Below are positions 45,464-55,054 of a stretch of DNA of 64,000 nucleotides, one piece after another. The stretch is from Prochlorococcus sp. AG-363-C02 (lineage in GTDB: Bacteria; Cyanobacteriota; Cyanobacteriia; PCC-6307; Cyanobiaceae): positions 1 through 64,000 of the forward strand of contig QCFH01000005.1 in assembly GCA_003278345.1 (NCBI GenBank), written 5' to 3'. How positions within the stretch are numbered: the first letter of the stretch is position 1; each line of letters starts with the position of its first letter. A program made the position numbers and the translations under genes. Under the pieces are notes generated by a model that worked only from the letters and a program-made list of their open reading frames with translations, was not told the DNA's origin and searched no databases.

Positions 45464-45526
45464 GTATTGAGCCCTTGAGCTTCTCTTATGTTTCGCTAAT
45501 GTTTGTGTTCAAGTTCATGAGTTCTG

Positions 45527-48500
45527 TTGGTTTACATCAATCAAGTAGGCCTAACAAATTTCAAGTCTTTTGGAGGGTCGATGACTATCCCTCTAGAGGA
45601 AGGCTTTACTGTGGTTACAGGACCAAATGGATCAGGTAAAAGTAATATTCTTGATGGTGTTCTTTTTTGTCTTGGCTTAGCAACTAGTCGCGGAATGCGA
45701 GCTGAAAGACTGACAGATTTAGTTAATAGTTCTGTTTTAAAAGCAGGAAAATCAGCAGAGACGGTTGTAAGTGTTCGATTTGATTTAGAGGGATGGCAGC
45801 CTGATTTAGCTGAGGAGGGACTTGAGATTCCCGAGGAAGGACCATGGATTAAGCCTGGTCAAAAAGAATGGAACGTAACAAGGAAATTGAGAGTGATGCC
45901 AGGTGGCTCTTATAGTTCTACGTATATTGTTGATGGAGAGGTATGCAATTTGCAGCAACTTCAGACTCAGTTGCGTCGACTTAGAATTGACCCTGAAGGA
46001 AGCAATGTTGTCATGCAAGGAGATGTGACAAGAGTTGTTTCCATGAGCAATAAAGATAGGAGAGGCTTGATTGATGAACTTGCTGGTGTGGCATTATTTG
46101 ACAATCGAATAGATCAGGCAAAGCAAAAGTTAGATGATGTTTTTGACCGTCAGGAACGTTGTCGCATAGTTGAACAGGAACTGCTTTCTTCTAAACAACG
46201 CTTAGAAAAAGATTGTGAAAAAGCTCGTCTTTATAAAAAGCTTAAGGATCAGATGAAGATTGGCAGAGAACAGGAGTCTATCTTGGTTTTTGAGAATGCA
46301 AAGAAAGATCTTGTAAATTTAAAGTCACGTCAAAAGGATTGTATAGAGAAGGAAGTTATAGATCAGAAAGTTCTTTTAGAATCTAAGGTAAAAGTAAATG
46401 AAGCTGAAAAAAAATTAAAAGTACTTCAATTTGAAGTTAAGGCTTTAGGAGAAGATAAATTAATTAAAATTCAAGGTGAAATTGCGGGGTTGGAGACTAA
46501 GTCTCGCGAGTTAGATCGTCAGGCTATATATCACAAGGAAGAAGGAGAAAAACTTAAAGAAAAGAGCCAAGAGTTAAAGTTAGAAAAGCAAAATTTGCTG
46601 CAAAATAGACTAAATAATAACGATGACTTATTAGATAAGAAAATTGAAATAGCAGAGAAGAAATTTAAAGATGCCCAAGCAGCTGTTGAAGTTTCTAGAC
46701 GAAGACTTACAGATATTGCTGGTCGTTCTGGAGAATGGGTGGAAGAATTTAAAGAACGTAGTCTTCATAGACAAAATTTACAAAATAAATTGAAGCCCCT
46801 CCAAGAAGAACAGCAAAAATTAACGGAGAGATTAGTTCAAATTAATGAACGGTTAGAAGAATTAATTATTGATAAAGATAGAGATTTATTAGAGAATAAA
46901 AAACTTAATGATGAATTAAAGATTCTTGAAACCGAATGGGAATCTGTTCTTAAAGTAATATCTCTTCAAGAGTTAGAGATTGCCAATTTAAATAGTGAAC
47001 TACAATTAAATAAACAGACTAGAGCTCGTTTAGAAATTGATCAATCTAAATTAGAAAGAGAAATAGCACGTTTGGAAAGTAGAAGGGAAACTTTGCATGA
47101 AAGTAGAGGTACAGGTGCTCTACGGCTTTTATTGGAATCAGGAATGGAAGGAATTCATGGACCTGTTGCAGATTTAGGAGAAGTTGATCAAAAATTTAGA
47201 TTAGCTCTTGAAGTTGCTGCAGGAGCAAGGATTGGTCATATAGTTGTTGATGATGATGATATTGCCTCAAATGCAATAGAACTACTTAAAAAACGTAAAG
47301 CAGGGAGATTAACTTTTTTACCACTTAATAAAATTAAAAGTAAATTATCTAAAAATAAAACTGTTTTCCAAAGACCAGATTTAGAATTGAGAGAGGAAGG
47401 ATTAATAGGAGGTGCTTTTGATTTAATTAGATTCGAAAGTATTTATAGTGAAGTATTTAAATATGTTTTTGGAGATACTATTGTCTTTAATAATTTGCAA
47501 TCAGCTCGTACGCAACTTGGAAAATCAAGAGCTGTAACACTTGCTGGGGAATTGATTGAAAAGAGTGGTGCAATGACAGGAGGTGGTTTTATAGGAAGAA
47601 GTAGTTCATTAAGTTTTGGTAGTTGTAATGAAAAAGATGATATAGAGCCTCTAAGAAAAAGGTTATTAGTTTTAGGAGAGACTTTAATTAAAGTAAAAAG
47701 TGAAGAGAATAGATTAACTAATAAATTGGATGAATTAATACCTAAGTTAAAGAAAGTTGAAAATAAAAAAGCATCTTTAGATGCACAGAGATCAGCTTTT
47801 AGTAGATCAAATGGACCTTTTCTTGAAAGACAGGAAGAGCATAAAGATAGATTTAATATCCTTAATCAATCTAAAGACGAGCATAAGAATCGTTTAACAT
47901 TAATTGAACAAGAGATTCAACCTCTTTTAATAAATTTAAATGATATTGATTCAAAGGAAGATAGCCCAATCTCTGAGGAAGTTGATAGCAATATATCTAA
48001 ATTACAAGAACATCTTAATCTCTCAGAAGATATTCTTTTTAAGGCAAAGGAGGAAAGAGATAGTTTAATTAATCAAAAGAGACATGAAGAATTAGATTTG
48101 GAAAGATTTACTGTTCAACAAAAATCTTTAATTAAAGAAGAAAAATCATTGCAAAGTTCTATTGATTTATTAACTCAGCAGCATCAAAAGTGGAGAGAAG
48201 AAAATCAAAACTTAAAAATAGAACATAAGAAGCTTGAAGTATTAAAAAAGGATCTTGAAACTTGTTTTGGACAAAAAAGATATGAAAGGGATGCTGCAGA
48301 ACAAGAATTATCTAATTGCAGGCAGAAATCTCAAGATTTAGAATGGAAGCTTGAGAGATTAAAAGATGATCTTAGGGCAATGGAGGAAGAGCTTAGGAGT
48401 AGTGAAATACGCGTGCAAGAATTAGAAAAACTTTTGCCAGATCCATGCCCTGAGATTTCAGATGAAATTCTCGAAAAAGGATTAGAGTCTCTACAAAATG

Positions 48501-49126
48501 AGTTGCAAGATTTGCAAAATCGTATTGAAGCTTTAGAACCTGTAAATATGTTGGCTTTAGAGGAACTTGAAAAATTAGATATTCGATTGAAGGATTTGGT
48601 GGAAAGACTTGAAATTTTGACAGAAGAACGTTCTGAACTATTACTTCGAGTTGAGACTGTTGCCACTCTTCGCCAACAAGCTTTTATGGAGGCTTTTGAG
48701 GCAGTAGATGTACATTTTCGTGAAATTTTTGCCAGTCTTTCCGATGGTGATGGCCATCTTCAGTTAGAAAATCCTCAAAATCCTTTGGAAGGAGGATTAA
48801 CTTTAGTTGCCCACCCCAAAGGCAAAGCAGTACGCAGATTAGCTGCAATGTCGGGAGGTGAAAAGTCATTGACTGCATTAAGTTTTCTCTTTGCATTACA
48901 ACGCTTTAGGCCTTCACCTTTTTATGCTTTAGATGAGGTGGATAGTTTTCTCGATGGAGTAAATGTTGAAAGGCTTTCTGATTTAATTGCGAAACAGTCT
49001 GAAAATGCTCAGTTTATGGTAGTAAGTCATAGACGACCAATGATTAGTGCGGCCACTCGGACTATTGGAGTAACACAAGCTAGAGGTGCTAATACACAGG
49101 TAATTGGTTTGCCTTTGGTGGCGTGA
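45527..49126 (+). CDS. smc: Chromosome segregation protein SMC
   Basis: 1199-residue SMC ATPase that compacts and helps segregate the chromosome, normally with ScpA/ScpB. It starts at TTG (MVYINQVGLTNFKSFGG). Walker A is VVTGPNGSGKSNILDGVL near residue 35. Long coiled coils flank a hinge at about residues 525-680 (GIHGPVADLGEV, then GAMTGGGFIGRSS). The C-terminal head has the signature MSGGEKSLTALSFLFAL and Walker B FYALDEVDSFLDGVNVERL. Complete, with no frameshift. It lies in a plus-strand run between the LigD-PE-like gene and the PRC-barrel gene. Confidence 0.97.
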   Translation: MVYINQVGLTNFKSFGGSMTIPLEEGFTVVTGPNGSGKSNILDGVLFCLGLATSRGMRAERLTDLVNSSVLKAGKSAETVVSVRFDLEGWQPDLAEEGLEIPEEGPWIKPGQKEWNVTRKLRVMPGGSYSSTYIVDGEVCNLQQLQTQLRRLRIDPEGSNVVMQGDVTRVVSMSNKDRRGLIDELAGVALFDNRIDQAKQKLDDVFDRQERCRIVEQELLSSKQRLEKDCEKARLYKKLKDQMKIGREQESILVFENAKKDLVNLKSRQKDCIEKEVIDQKVLLESKVKVNEAEKKLKVLQFEVKALGEDKLIKIQGEIAGLETKSRELDRQAIYHKEEGEKLKEKSQELKLEKQNLLQNRLNNNDDLLDKKIEIAEKKFKDAQAAVEVSRRRLTDIAGRSGEWVEEFKERSLHRQNLQNKLKPLQEEQQKLTERLVQINERLEELIIDKDRDLLENKKLNDELKILETEWESVLKVISLQELEIANLNSELQLNKQTRARLEIDQSKLEREIARLESRRETLHESRGTGALRLLLESGMEGIHGPVADLGEVDQKFRLALEVAAGARIGHIVVDDDDIASNAIELLKKRKAGRLTFLPLNKIKSKLSKNKTVFQRPDLELREEGLIGGAFDLIRFESIYSEVFKYVFGDTIVFNNLQSARTQLGKSRAVTLAGELIEKSGAMTGGGFIGRSSSLSFGSCNEKDDIEPLRKRLLVLGETLIKVKSEENRLTNKLDELIPKLKKVENKKASLDAQRSAFSRSNGPFLERQEEHKDRFNILNQSKDEHKNRLTLIEQEIQPLLINLNDIDSKEDSPISEEVDSNISKLQEHLNLSEDILFKAKEERDSLINQKRHEELDLERFTVQQKSLIKEEKSLQSSIDLLTQQHQKWREENQNLKIEHKKLEVLKKDLETCFGQKRYERDAAEQELSNCRQKSQDLEWKLERLKDDLRAMEEELRSSEIRVQELEKLLPDPCPEISDEILEKGLESLQNELQDLQNRIEALEPVNMLALEELEKLDIRLKDLVERLEILTEERSELLLRVETVATLRQQAFMEAFEAVDVHFREIFASLSDGDGHLQLENPQNPLEGGLTLVAHPKGKAVRRLAAMSGGEKSLTALSFLFALQRFRPSPFYALDEVDSFLDGVNVERLSDLIAKQSENAQFMVVSHRRPMISAATRTIGVTQARGANTQVIGLPLVA

Positions 49127-49188
49127 AATGAAATTAGGCTTGTTATGCTTCAAAATGATTCTCATACTTTAACTCTAAATCTTTAAGC

Positions 49189-50262
49189 TTGACCAATTCG
49201 CAATTTCCAAACGATTTAGGTGAAACTGTTCCCAGTGAAAGACTTTGGCTTCGATCAGAGTTAATGGGTACTCAGGTTATTACACGTGATAGTGGACGGC
49301 GCTTAGGTGTTGTTGGAGAAGTTGTTGTAGATATTGACAGGAGAGAAATTGTTGCTCTTGGTTTGAGAGACAACCCTCTTACGAGATTTTTACCTGGTTT
49401 ACCAAAGTGGATGCTTCTAGAACGCATTCGTCAAGTTGGAGATGTAATTTTAGTTGACTCAATAGACTCTTTAAGTGAAGAATTTACTCCAGATAGATAT
49501 AGCAATGTAATTAATTGTCAAGTAATTACTGAATCTGGAGAGCAATTAGGACGAGTTCTTGGTTTTTCCTTTGATATTGAAACCGGCGAGCTAATTAGTC
49601 TCGTCATGGGAGCAATGGGGGTACCTCTTCTAGGGGAAGGGGTACTTAGTACTTGGGAAATACCAGTAAATGAGATTGTAAGTAGCGGAACTGATCGAAT
49701 TATTGTTTATGAAGGTGCAGAAGATAAGTTAAAGCAATTAAGTAGTGGTTTGCTTGAAAAAATGGGCGTAGGAGGTGGAGCATGGGACGAAAGAGAAAGA
49801 GAGCGTTATAGAGTAAATTTGGTTCCTGTAGAGAATCAATTAACTTCTGGAGAAGAAATTGAACAGAATCAAAAGGCTCTCAATGCTTCATTAGACTTGG
49901 CTTTTAATCAAGAAGAAGATCAGGATCAGCAAGATTTAGAATATGAAGAATTAGAAGAAGAAAATGATTTTTATGAGAAACAGTCTCGCTATTTAGAAGA
50001 AAATAATCCACCCTTAGAATCTAATAATGATTCATTATATGTTGACGAAAATGATTCATTTCAATATCAAGAAGAGAATTATTCTTCTTCAAGAAAACCA
50101 GATTCAATTTCCTTAAATAAAGCTTCAAGCCGTAAGGCTATTGAAAATTTTGAGGATCCATTGGATGTTGAACCCCTTAAGATCAATAAATCTAAAATAA
50201 AAGAAAAAGATGAAATAAATAACGACTTAAATAAAAATGATCCTATAGAAGATCCTTGGTAA
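49189..50262 (+). CDS. PRC-barrel domain protein with acidic tail
   Basis: 357 residues starting at TTG. Two PRC-barrel-like repeats fill the first ~180 residues: RSELMGTQVITRDSGRRLG and then VINCQVITESGEQLGRVLG. PRC barrels occur in photosynthetic reaction-centre H subunits and in RimM. From about residue 215 the sequence is an acidic, low-complexity tail (DQDQQDLEYEELEEENDF and Ser/Asn-rich stretches), probably disordered. The function in cyanobacteria is unclear. It follows smc by 62 bases on the same strand. Confidence 0.83.
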   Translation: MTNSQFPNDLGETVPSERLWLRSELMGTQVITRDSGRRLGVVGEVVVDIDRREIVALGLRDNPLTRFLPGLPKWMLLERIRQVGDVILVDSIDSLSEEFTPDRYSNVINCQVITESGEQLGRVLGFSFDIETGELISLVMGAMGVPLLGEGVLSTWEIPVNEIVSSGTDRIIVYEGAEDKLKQLSSGLLEKMGVGGGAWDERERERYRVNLVPVENQLTSGEEIEQNQKALNASLDLAFNQEEDQDQQDLEYEELEEENDFYEKQSRYLEENNPPLESNNDSLYVDENDSFQYQEENYSSSRKPDSISLNKASSRKAIENFEDPLDVEPLKINKSKIKEKDEINNDLNKNDPIEDPW

Positions 50263-50283
50263 TTAATATTCTCTATAGATTAA

Positions 50284-51576
50284 TTATAATTTAGATATTA
50301 TTAATTTAATTTCTGCAACAATTGATTGAATCGCCCCGCTTTTACCTCTTAATAATTTTAATTCTTCTTTTAGATCTTTCAATCTTTCTTTAGAATTTAT
50401 CCAATAATTTGCTTCTTTTGCTATTTCTATTGGGCTTATTATACCTACTCTTTCTGGTACAATCATTCTATTTGCTTTTATATTTGGCCAAGCTACATAT
50501 TTATGACCTCTAAGTCTCCAATAATTAATTAACCATCCAATGCAAGATTTAATTAAAGGAAATCTTCCAAATATTCCAATTAACCCATCCCAAGCCTCCA
50601 TTACATTAAGATGCTGTGTTGGTAAAACTACAATCATTGGAATACATAATGAGCCTAATTCAGAGGTATTAGCTCCAACTGTTGTTATAGCTAAATCACA
50701 TTGACTTAAGAATTTATATGCAGGATTTTCTTCTATTAGATGTATCTGTGTATTCTTAATTGTTATTATTTTTTTCCATAAAATTTCATCATTTGCTTCC
50801 TCTATTTCTTTTATATTTGATGAATATTGTTGAGAGATTTTATTACTAGGACTGTTGAAATATTGTATTTCTTCAATGCTAGTTGTGGGTGCTATAGGTA
50901 TTAGCAAATTAGCGTCAGGGATCATTTTTTGAATATGATCTGCTACTTCTAAGAAAAATGGAACTCCTACTGAAAGCTTTGCTTTTTTAGATCCAGGTAA
51001 TAATGCTATCCATTTCCCTTTTGGAAGTGGATTTTCCCTTTCAGCATTTTTCTGAATATCGGCCATTAGATCACCAACTACAACGCAACGCTTTTGTAAT
51101 TTTTTAGGTAATAGTTCTTTAACTTGTTCAGACATTGCAGCGATTCGGTCATTCCAGAAAGGCCACCTAGCAACCCATTCTGCATATGTAATATTTTTGT
51201 AATTGAGTCTTCTTGCTAAAAGTACACTCCAAAATTGATCACCTCCAAGAAATATAACGACTCCCTTTGAAGGCCAATAATTAAATTTTTTTGGGTTAAA
51301 TAAGAGTCTCCAGAAATCTTTAGCTTTTGATATAGATCCAAATATTTTCCATTTCGCTGCAACTTTTTCCTCATTGCCTGTTGCATTTGGGCATGGAACT
51401 AGAACCAGTCTCAAGCTTATTGGTGCTGAGGGATCATAGGAGGTTTTAATTGGAAGACTGTTTTTTAGTTTTTCTGCAATAGGCTTTACCCAAGTATTAA
51501 GCTCACCCGGACCATTGGAAACTATAACTATTACAAGTTCAGTTTCTTTAGTTTCTGAAAATTGGCTGAAATTCAA
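50284..51576 (-). CDS. LpxB-like glycosyltransferase family protein
   Basis: 430 residues. It resembles lipid-A-disaccharide synthase (LpxB), but with a cyanobacterial variant: ELVIVIVSNGPGELNTWVKPIAEKL at the start and IALLPGSKKAKLSVGVPFFLEVADHI as the GxR/K nucleotide-sugar motif. AITTVGANTSELGSLCIPMIVVLPTQ corresponds to the donor-binding turn. This form is longer and more diverged than true LpxB, so lipid A synthesis is not assured. It is upstream of a tRNA-Leu on the same strand and convergent with the PRC-barrel gene. Confidence 0.72.
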   Translation of the reverse strand: MNFSQFSETKETELVIVIVSNGPGELNTWVKPIAEKLKNSLPIKTSYDPSAPISLRLVLVPCPNATGNEEKVAAKWKIFGSISKAKDFWRLLFNPKKFNYWPSKGVVIFLGGDQFWSVLLARRLNYKNITYAEWVARWPFWNDRIAAMSEQVKELLPKKLQKRCVVVGDLMADIQKNAERENPLPKGKWIALLPGSKKAKLSVGVPFFLEVADHIQKMIPDANLLIPIAPTTSIEEIQYFNSPSNKISQQYSSNIKEIEEANDEILWKKIITIKNTQIHLIEENPAYKFLSQCDLAITTVGANTSELGSLCIPMIVVLPTQHLNVMEAWDGLIGIFGRFPLIKSCIGWLINYWRLRGHKYVAWPNIKANRMIVPERVGIISPIEIAKEANYWINSKERLKDLKEELKLLRGKSGAIQSIVAEIKLIISKL

Positions 51577-51588
51577 GGTTTTTAATTA

Positions 51589-51670
51589 TGCGGATGGCGA
51601 GACTTGAACTCGCAAGGCCGAAGCCACACGCTCCTTAGACGTGCGTGTCTACCAATTCCACCACATCCGC
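51589..51670 (-). tRNA. tRNA-Leu (anticodon AAG)
   Basis: Read on the minus strand: acceptor GCGGATG/CATCCGC, D arm GTG...CAC, anticodon arm CACGT-CTAAGGA-GCGTG, long class II variable arm GGCTTCGGCC, T arm GCGAG-TTCAAGT-CTCGC, discriminator A. CCA is not encoded. The class II arm and discriminator A fit leucine. The loop reads CT-AAG-GA, so the anticodon is AAG. It would read CUU, and with inosine at position 34 also CUC and CUA. Confidence 0.93.
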
Positions 51671-51778
51671 AGACAAAACAAAGTTTTGAACTAATTCAAA
51701 GTTGATCATATACCGTATACCTTTTAAAAGGATGGGTCTAAGCACTGATACGATCTTTTTAATGAATTAAGATCTTGA

Positions 51779-53125
51779 GTGTCTCTAGGCAAAGTCCTAA
51801 TAGCAAATCGCGGCGAGATTGCCTTAAGAATTCTCCGCAGTTGTAGAGAGTTAGGCATTGCAACTGTTGCTGTTTATAGCACTACTGATCGTAATGCCTT
51901 GCATGTGCAACTTGCTGATGAGGCCGTATGTGTTGGTGACTCTCCTAGTAACAAAAGCTATTTAAATATTCCAAATATTCTTGCTGCGGCAACATCTAGA
52001 GGGGTAGATGCAATTCATCCAGGGTATGGATTTCTTGCTGAGAATGATCGTTTTGCAGAAATCTGTCAGGATCATGGAATTGTTTTTATAGGTCCCTCTC
52101 CTCATGCAATTAGGTCTATGGGGGATAAAGCAACAGCAAAATCAACAATGTTGAGTGTTGGCGTACCCACAGTGCCTGGCAGTAAGGGATTACTGCCTAG
52201 TTGGGAAGATGCTGCCTCCTTAGCAAGTGAAATGGGTTATCCAGTAATGATTAAAGCCACCGCAGGCGGAGGTGGAAGAGGCATGAGACTTGTTAATGAT
52301 GCAGATTCGATTGAAGAGCTCTTTAAGGCTGCTCAGGGGGAGTCAGAAGCTGCTTTTGGTAATGCAGGTTTGTATATGGAGAAATTTATTGATAAGCCTC
52401 GGCATGTTGAAGTACAGATTTTGGCAGATAGTTTTGGAAATGTTGTTCATTTGGGTGAAAGAGATTGTTCTATTCAAAGAAGGCATCAGAAATTATTAGA
52501 AGAATCTCCTAGTCCCGCATTAGATAGTGAATTAAGAGTTCGAATGGGTGAGGCAGCAGTTTCGGCTGCTAAGAGTATTAAGTATGAGGGTGCAGGAACA
52601 GTTGAATTTCTTTTAGATCGTTCTGGAAATTTTTACTTTATGGAAATGAATACTCGGATTCAGGTTGAACATCCTGTTACCGAAATGGTTACTGGAATTG
52701 ATTTAGTAGCAGAGCAACTAAGAATTGCTGGTGGTGAATCAATTTCGTTTAGTCAAAATGAAATTCAATTACGAGGCCATGCAATTGAATGCAGAATTAA
52801 TGCTGAGGATTCTTTGCATAATTTTCGACCTTCACCTGGAAAAATTACAGGGTGGTTACCTCCTGGAGGTCCAGGGGTAAGGGTGGATAGCCATGTTTAT
52901 ACCGGTTATGACATTCCACCTTTCTATGATTCCTTAATAGGAAAGTTGATTGTATGGGACCATAATCGGGAATCTGCTTTAAAGCGCATGAAAAGAGCCC
53001 TAAATGAGTGCGCTGTTACGGGTATTCCAACAACAATTGATTTTCATTTGAAATTATTAGATCGAAATGAATTCTTGAAAGGCGATGTTCATACAAAATT
53101 TGTAGAACAGGAAATGCTTAATTAA
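51779..53125 (+). CDS. accC: Biotin carboxylase subunit of acetyl-CoA carboxylase
   Basis: Carboxylates the biotin on AccB using ATP and bicarbonate. 448 residues starting at GTG ([20 protein letters not shown]). ATP-grasp motifs: [31 protein letters not shown] and the active-site [18 protein letters not shown]. The C-terminal domain has [11 protein letters not shown] and FRPSPGKI. The gene stands apart from accB, as is common in cyanobacteria. Its stop is convergent with the YggT gene. Confidence 0.97.
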   Translation: MSLGKVLIANRGEIALRILRSCRELGIATVAVYSTTDRNALHVQLADEAVCVGDSPSNKSYLNIPNILAAATSRGVDAIHPGYGFLAENDRFAEICQDHGIVFIGPSPHAIRSMGDKATAKSTMLSVGVPTVPGSKGLLPSWEDAASLASEMGYPVMIKATAGGGGRGMRLVNDADSIEELFKAAQGESEAAFGNAGLYMEKFIDKPRHVEVQILADSFGNVVHLGERDCSIQRRHQKLLEESPSPALDSELRVRMGEAAVSAAKSIKYEGAGTVEFLLDRSGNFYFMEMNTRIQVEHPVTEMVTGIDLVAEQLRIAGGESISFSQNEIQLRGHAIECRINAEDSLHNFRPSPGKITGWLPPGGPGVRVDSHVYTGYDIPPFYDSLIGKLIVWDHNRESALKRMKRALNECAVTGIPTTIDFHLKLLDRNEFLKGDVHTKFVEQEMLN

Positions 53126-53131
53126 TCAGTT

Positions 53132-53449
53132 TTATTGGATTGGATGTTTAAGCGCGATTAGGAGCAATATTCCTTGTTGTCCAACAAGTAATTCTCTCGC
53201 AAGAGTTATTAATGCAAACCATATAACTGGGGTAATATCAACACCACCAATTGGGGAAATAAACCGCCTAGTAGGGGACAAAAAGGCTTCGGTTGGAACG
53301 GAAAATAAAAGCCAAAATCCCTTTTCAGTATTGACTTGTGGATACCAAGTAAGCACTATTCGCATTAGGAATGACAATGCCCAGGCAGACAAAATTAATC
53401 CTGTGAGAAAACGGATAGTTGGTAGTGAATTAATCAAGGTTGGCGTCAC
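53132..53449 (-). CDS. YggT family membrane protein
   Basis: 105 residues with two hydrophobic hairpins (FLTGLILSAWALSFLMRIVLTWYP and a C-terminal LLVGQQGILLLIALKH). The internal motif TEAFLSPTRRFISPIGGVDITPVIWF is characteristic of the YggT/Ycf19 family. Members are linked to cell division or thylakoid/nucleoid organisation in plastids and cyanobacteria; that is family knowledge, and the function here is not demonstrated. Confidence 0.88.
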   Translation of the reverse strand: MTPTLINSLPTIRFLTGLILSAWALSFLMRIVLTWYPQVNTEKGFWLLFSVPTEAFLSPTRRFISPIGGVDITPVIWFALITLARELLVGQQGILLLIALKHPIQ

Positions 53450-53535
53450 AAAGCTCTAAGTATCTATACATCTATCGTATAAAGATGCTTTTAATTCGTA
53501 AGATTGTTGAGCTTTTGCTTTTATAAAGAGCTGTA

Positions 53536-53718
53536 ATGGCTTTCATTTTGTCAAATTTTCTTCTCGGTACAGCTGTCTCAAGTCAGGTAGCTACTAATTC
53601 AGCTATAGGCATGATTGGTAGCTTTTTGGCTGCCGCAGCTTTAATAGTTGTTCCTGCTGCATCATTTTTGATTTGGGTTTCTCAGAAAGATGCCCTAGAA
53701 AGATCTGGCAGCCGTTAG
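53536..53718 (+). CDS. psbX: Photosystem II protein PsbX-like
   Basis: 60 residues with one membrane helix. The N-terminal part [16 protein letters not shown] precedes [36 protein letters not shown]. The VSQKD end of the helix resembles picocyanobacterial PsbX, whose small subunit stabilises quinone binding in photosystem II. It is immediately upstream of ycf66 on the same strand, an order I recall from marine picocyanobacteria. The identification depends on memory of the family. Confidence 0.78.
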   Translation: MAFILSNFLLGTAVSSQVATNSAIGMIGSFLAAAALIVVPAASFLIWVSQKDALERSGSR

Positions 53719-53805
53719 GACTAGGCAATTCCTGCTTATTTCATAGACTGTAGTTAAACGATTAGTTTTACTATTCGTTTAACTGTCAATTCGCGGAGCT
53801 TTATT

Positions 53806-54789
53806 TTGGTCAATGCCAGTCTGAATTGGGCGAGCATTGTAGGTATAGCCTTGGCCATTTGTGGCGGAGGCTTATATTTCTTGCGATCATTTAAGCCAGC
53901 TCTTGCTAGGGATTATGATGTTTTTTTTGCTGCAATAGGTTTACTTTGCGGAGGGATATTATTTTTTCAGGGATGGCGACTTGATCCAATTCTTCAATTT
54001 GGTCAGTTTTTACTTGCTGGAACAACAGTTTTCTTTGCTTATGAGAGTGTTCGCCTTAGAGGGATTGCTACTGATCAAGCTAGGCGTTCAACCTATTTTG
54101 ATGATGAATATGAAACCCCACCTTCTCGATCAAACCCTGGATTTAGATCTCGTAATGAAGATAATTTTAATCGATTTGAAGAGTCTCAACCCTTAAATAG
54201 AAGGTTTAGAAGTATAGATGATTCAGACTATGAATCAGATGAAGATGAATTCTATACTTCTAGAAAGACTTCGCGAGCTGCAATTCCAGAGCAAGCTGCT
54301 AGTAGAAGAAATCGATTAGAAAGTGACCCTTTAAAGAGAGAACGAATGGAATCTAGGCGAATGGCCAGATTTTCAAATTCTGATGCTGATGCTGCTCGAG
54401 AAAATAGAGGGAGATCTAATTTTGGAGATAGAAGAACTATTAGGCAAGAAGAGAAAAGAGGAAGTAGACCAAGAGCCAACAATCCAACTCCTAGAACAGG
54501 AAGGAATGATTTAGAAGCTCAGACGAAAGATTTTGGAAAGAATAAAAATAATTTTGAATCTTCTTCTAATAGATATTCTCCTCCTAAAGGAATTTCTATA
54601 TCATCTAGGGCTGAAGATGCTGCTTATACTTCTCCTTCAACGGACAGATCAAATAAAAGAAGATCGAGTCAATCAGAATCAAAAACACGAAGAAGATCTA
54701 TGGATGGCCCAAATAGACAACCTCAATCAAGGAGATCTAATTTAAGAAATTCTAATTCTCGAGACAATACCTCTCGATTTGATGATTGA
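53806..54789 (+). CDS. ycf66: Ycf66-like membrane protein with long basic tail
   Basis: 327 residues starting at TTG (MVNASLNWASIVGIALA). The N-terminal ~90 residues hold three hydrophobic helices (IVGIALAICGGGLYFL, VFFAAIGLLCGGILFF, FLLAGTTVFFAYESVRLRG), matching Ycf66. From about residue 100 the tail is disordered, rich in Arg, Ser, Asn and Asp, with many RRS- and SRRN-type stretches. The function of Ycf66 is unknown. It is convergent with the hli gene. Confidence 0.85.
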   Translation: MVNASLNWASIVGIALAICGGGLYFLRSFKPALARDYDVFFAAIGLLCGGILFFQGWRLDPILQFGQFLLAGTTVFFAYESVRLRGIATDQARRSTYFDDEYETPPSRSNPGFRSRNEDNFNRFEESQPLNRRFRSIDDSDYESDEDEFYTSRKTSRAAIPEQAASRRNRLESDPLKRERMESRRMARFSNSDADAARENRGRSNFGDRRTIRQEEKRGSRPRANNPTPRTGRNDLEAQTKDFGKNKNNFESSSNRYSPPKGISISSRAEDAAYTSPSTDRSNKRRSSQSESKTRRRSMDGPNRQPQSRRSNLRNSNSRDNTSRFDD

Positions 54790-54808
54790 TTTATTAACTT
54801 TCAGTGAT

Positions 54809-55054
54809 TCATGGGACTAGACCAGCCCAATGAAGAAAGCCAGAGTGACTAATAGTTTCTATAATGAGTATTGCTGAGAATCCAATCATTGCAAAGCGTC
54901 CGTTTACTCTTTCAGCGTATTCACTCCATCCAAATGAAGGAATATCTGGAGTAGTTGCACTTGGAGAAGTTAGATCAGTTTGAGTTTCTTCCGTTGTAGA
55001 TGAGTCGTTGATTTCGATCTCATTGGAATTAGTGGATTCAGGAGAGGATGTCAT
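54809..55054 (-). CDS. hli: High-light-inducible protein (Hli/SCP)
   Basis: 81 residues. A long polar N-terminal extension (rich in Ser, Thr, Asn and Glu) precedes the single chlorophyll-binding helix with the Hli motif ERVNGRFAMIGFSAILIIE. Hlips bind chlorophyll and carotenoid and protect photosystem II during stress and assembly. The start overlaps the stop of the upstream ABC transporter as TAATG, so it is co-translated with it and lies at the end of a def-hinT-ABC-hli cluster. Confidence 0.92.
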   Translation of the reverse strand: MTSSPESTNSNEIEINDSSTTEETQTDLTSPSATTPDIPSFGWSEYAERVNGRFAMIGFSAILIIETISHSGFLHWAGLVP

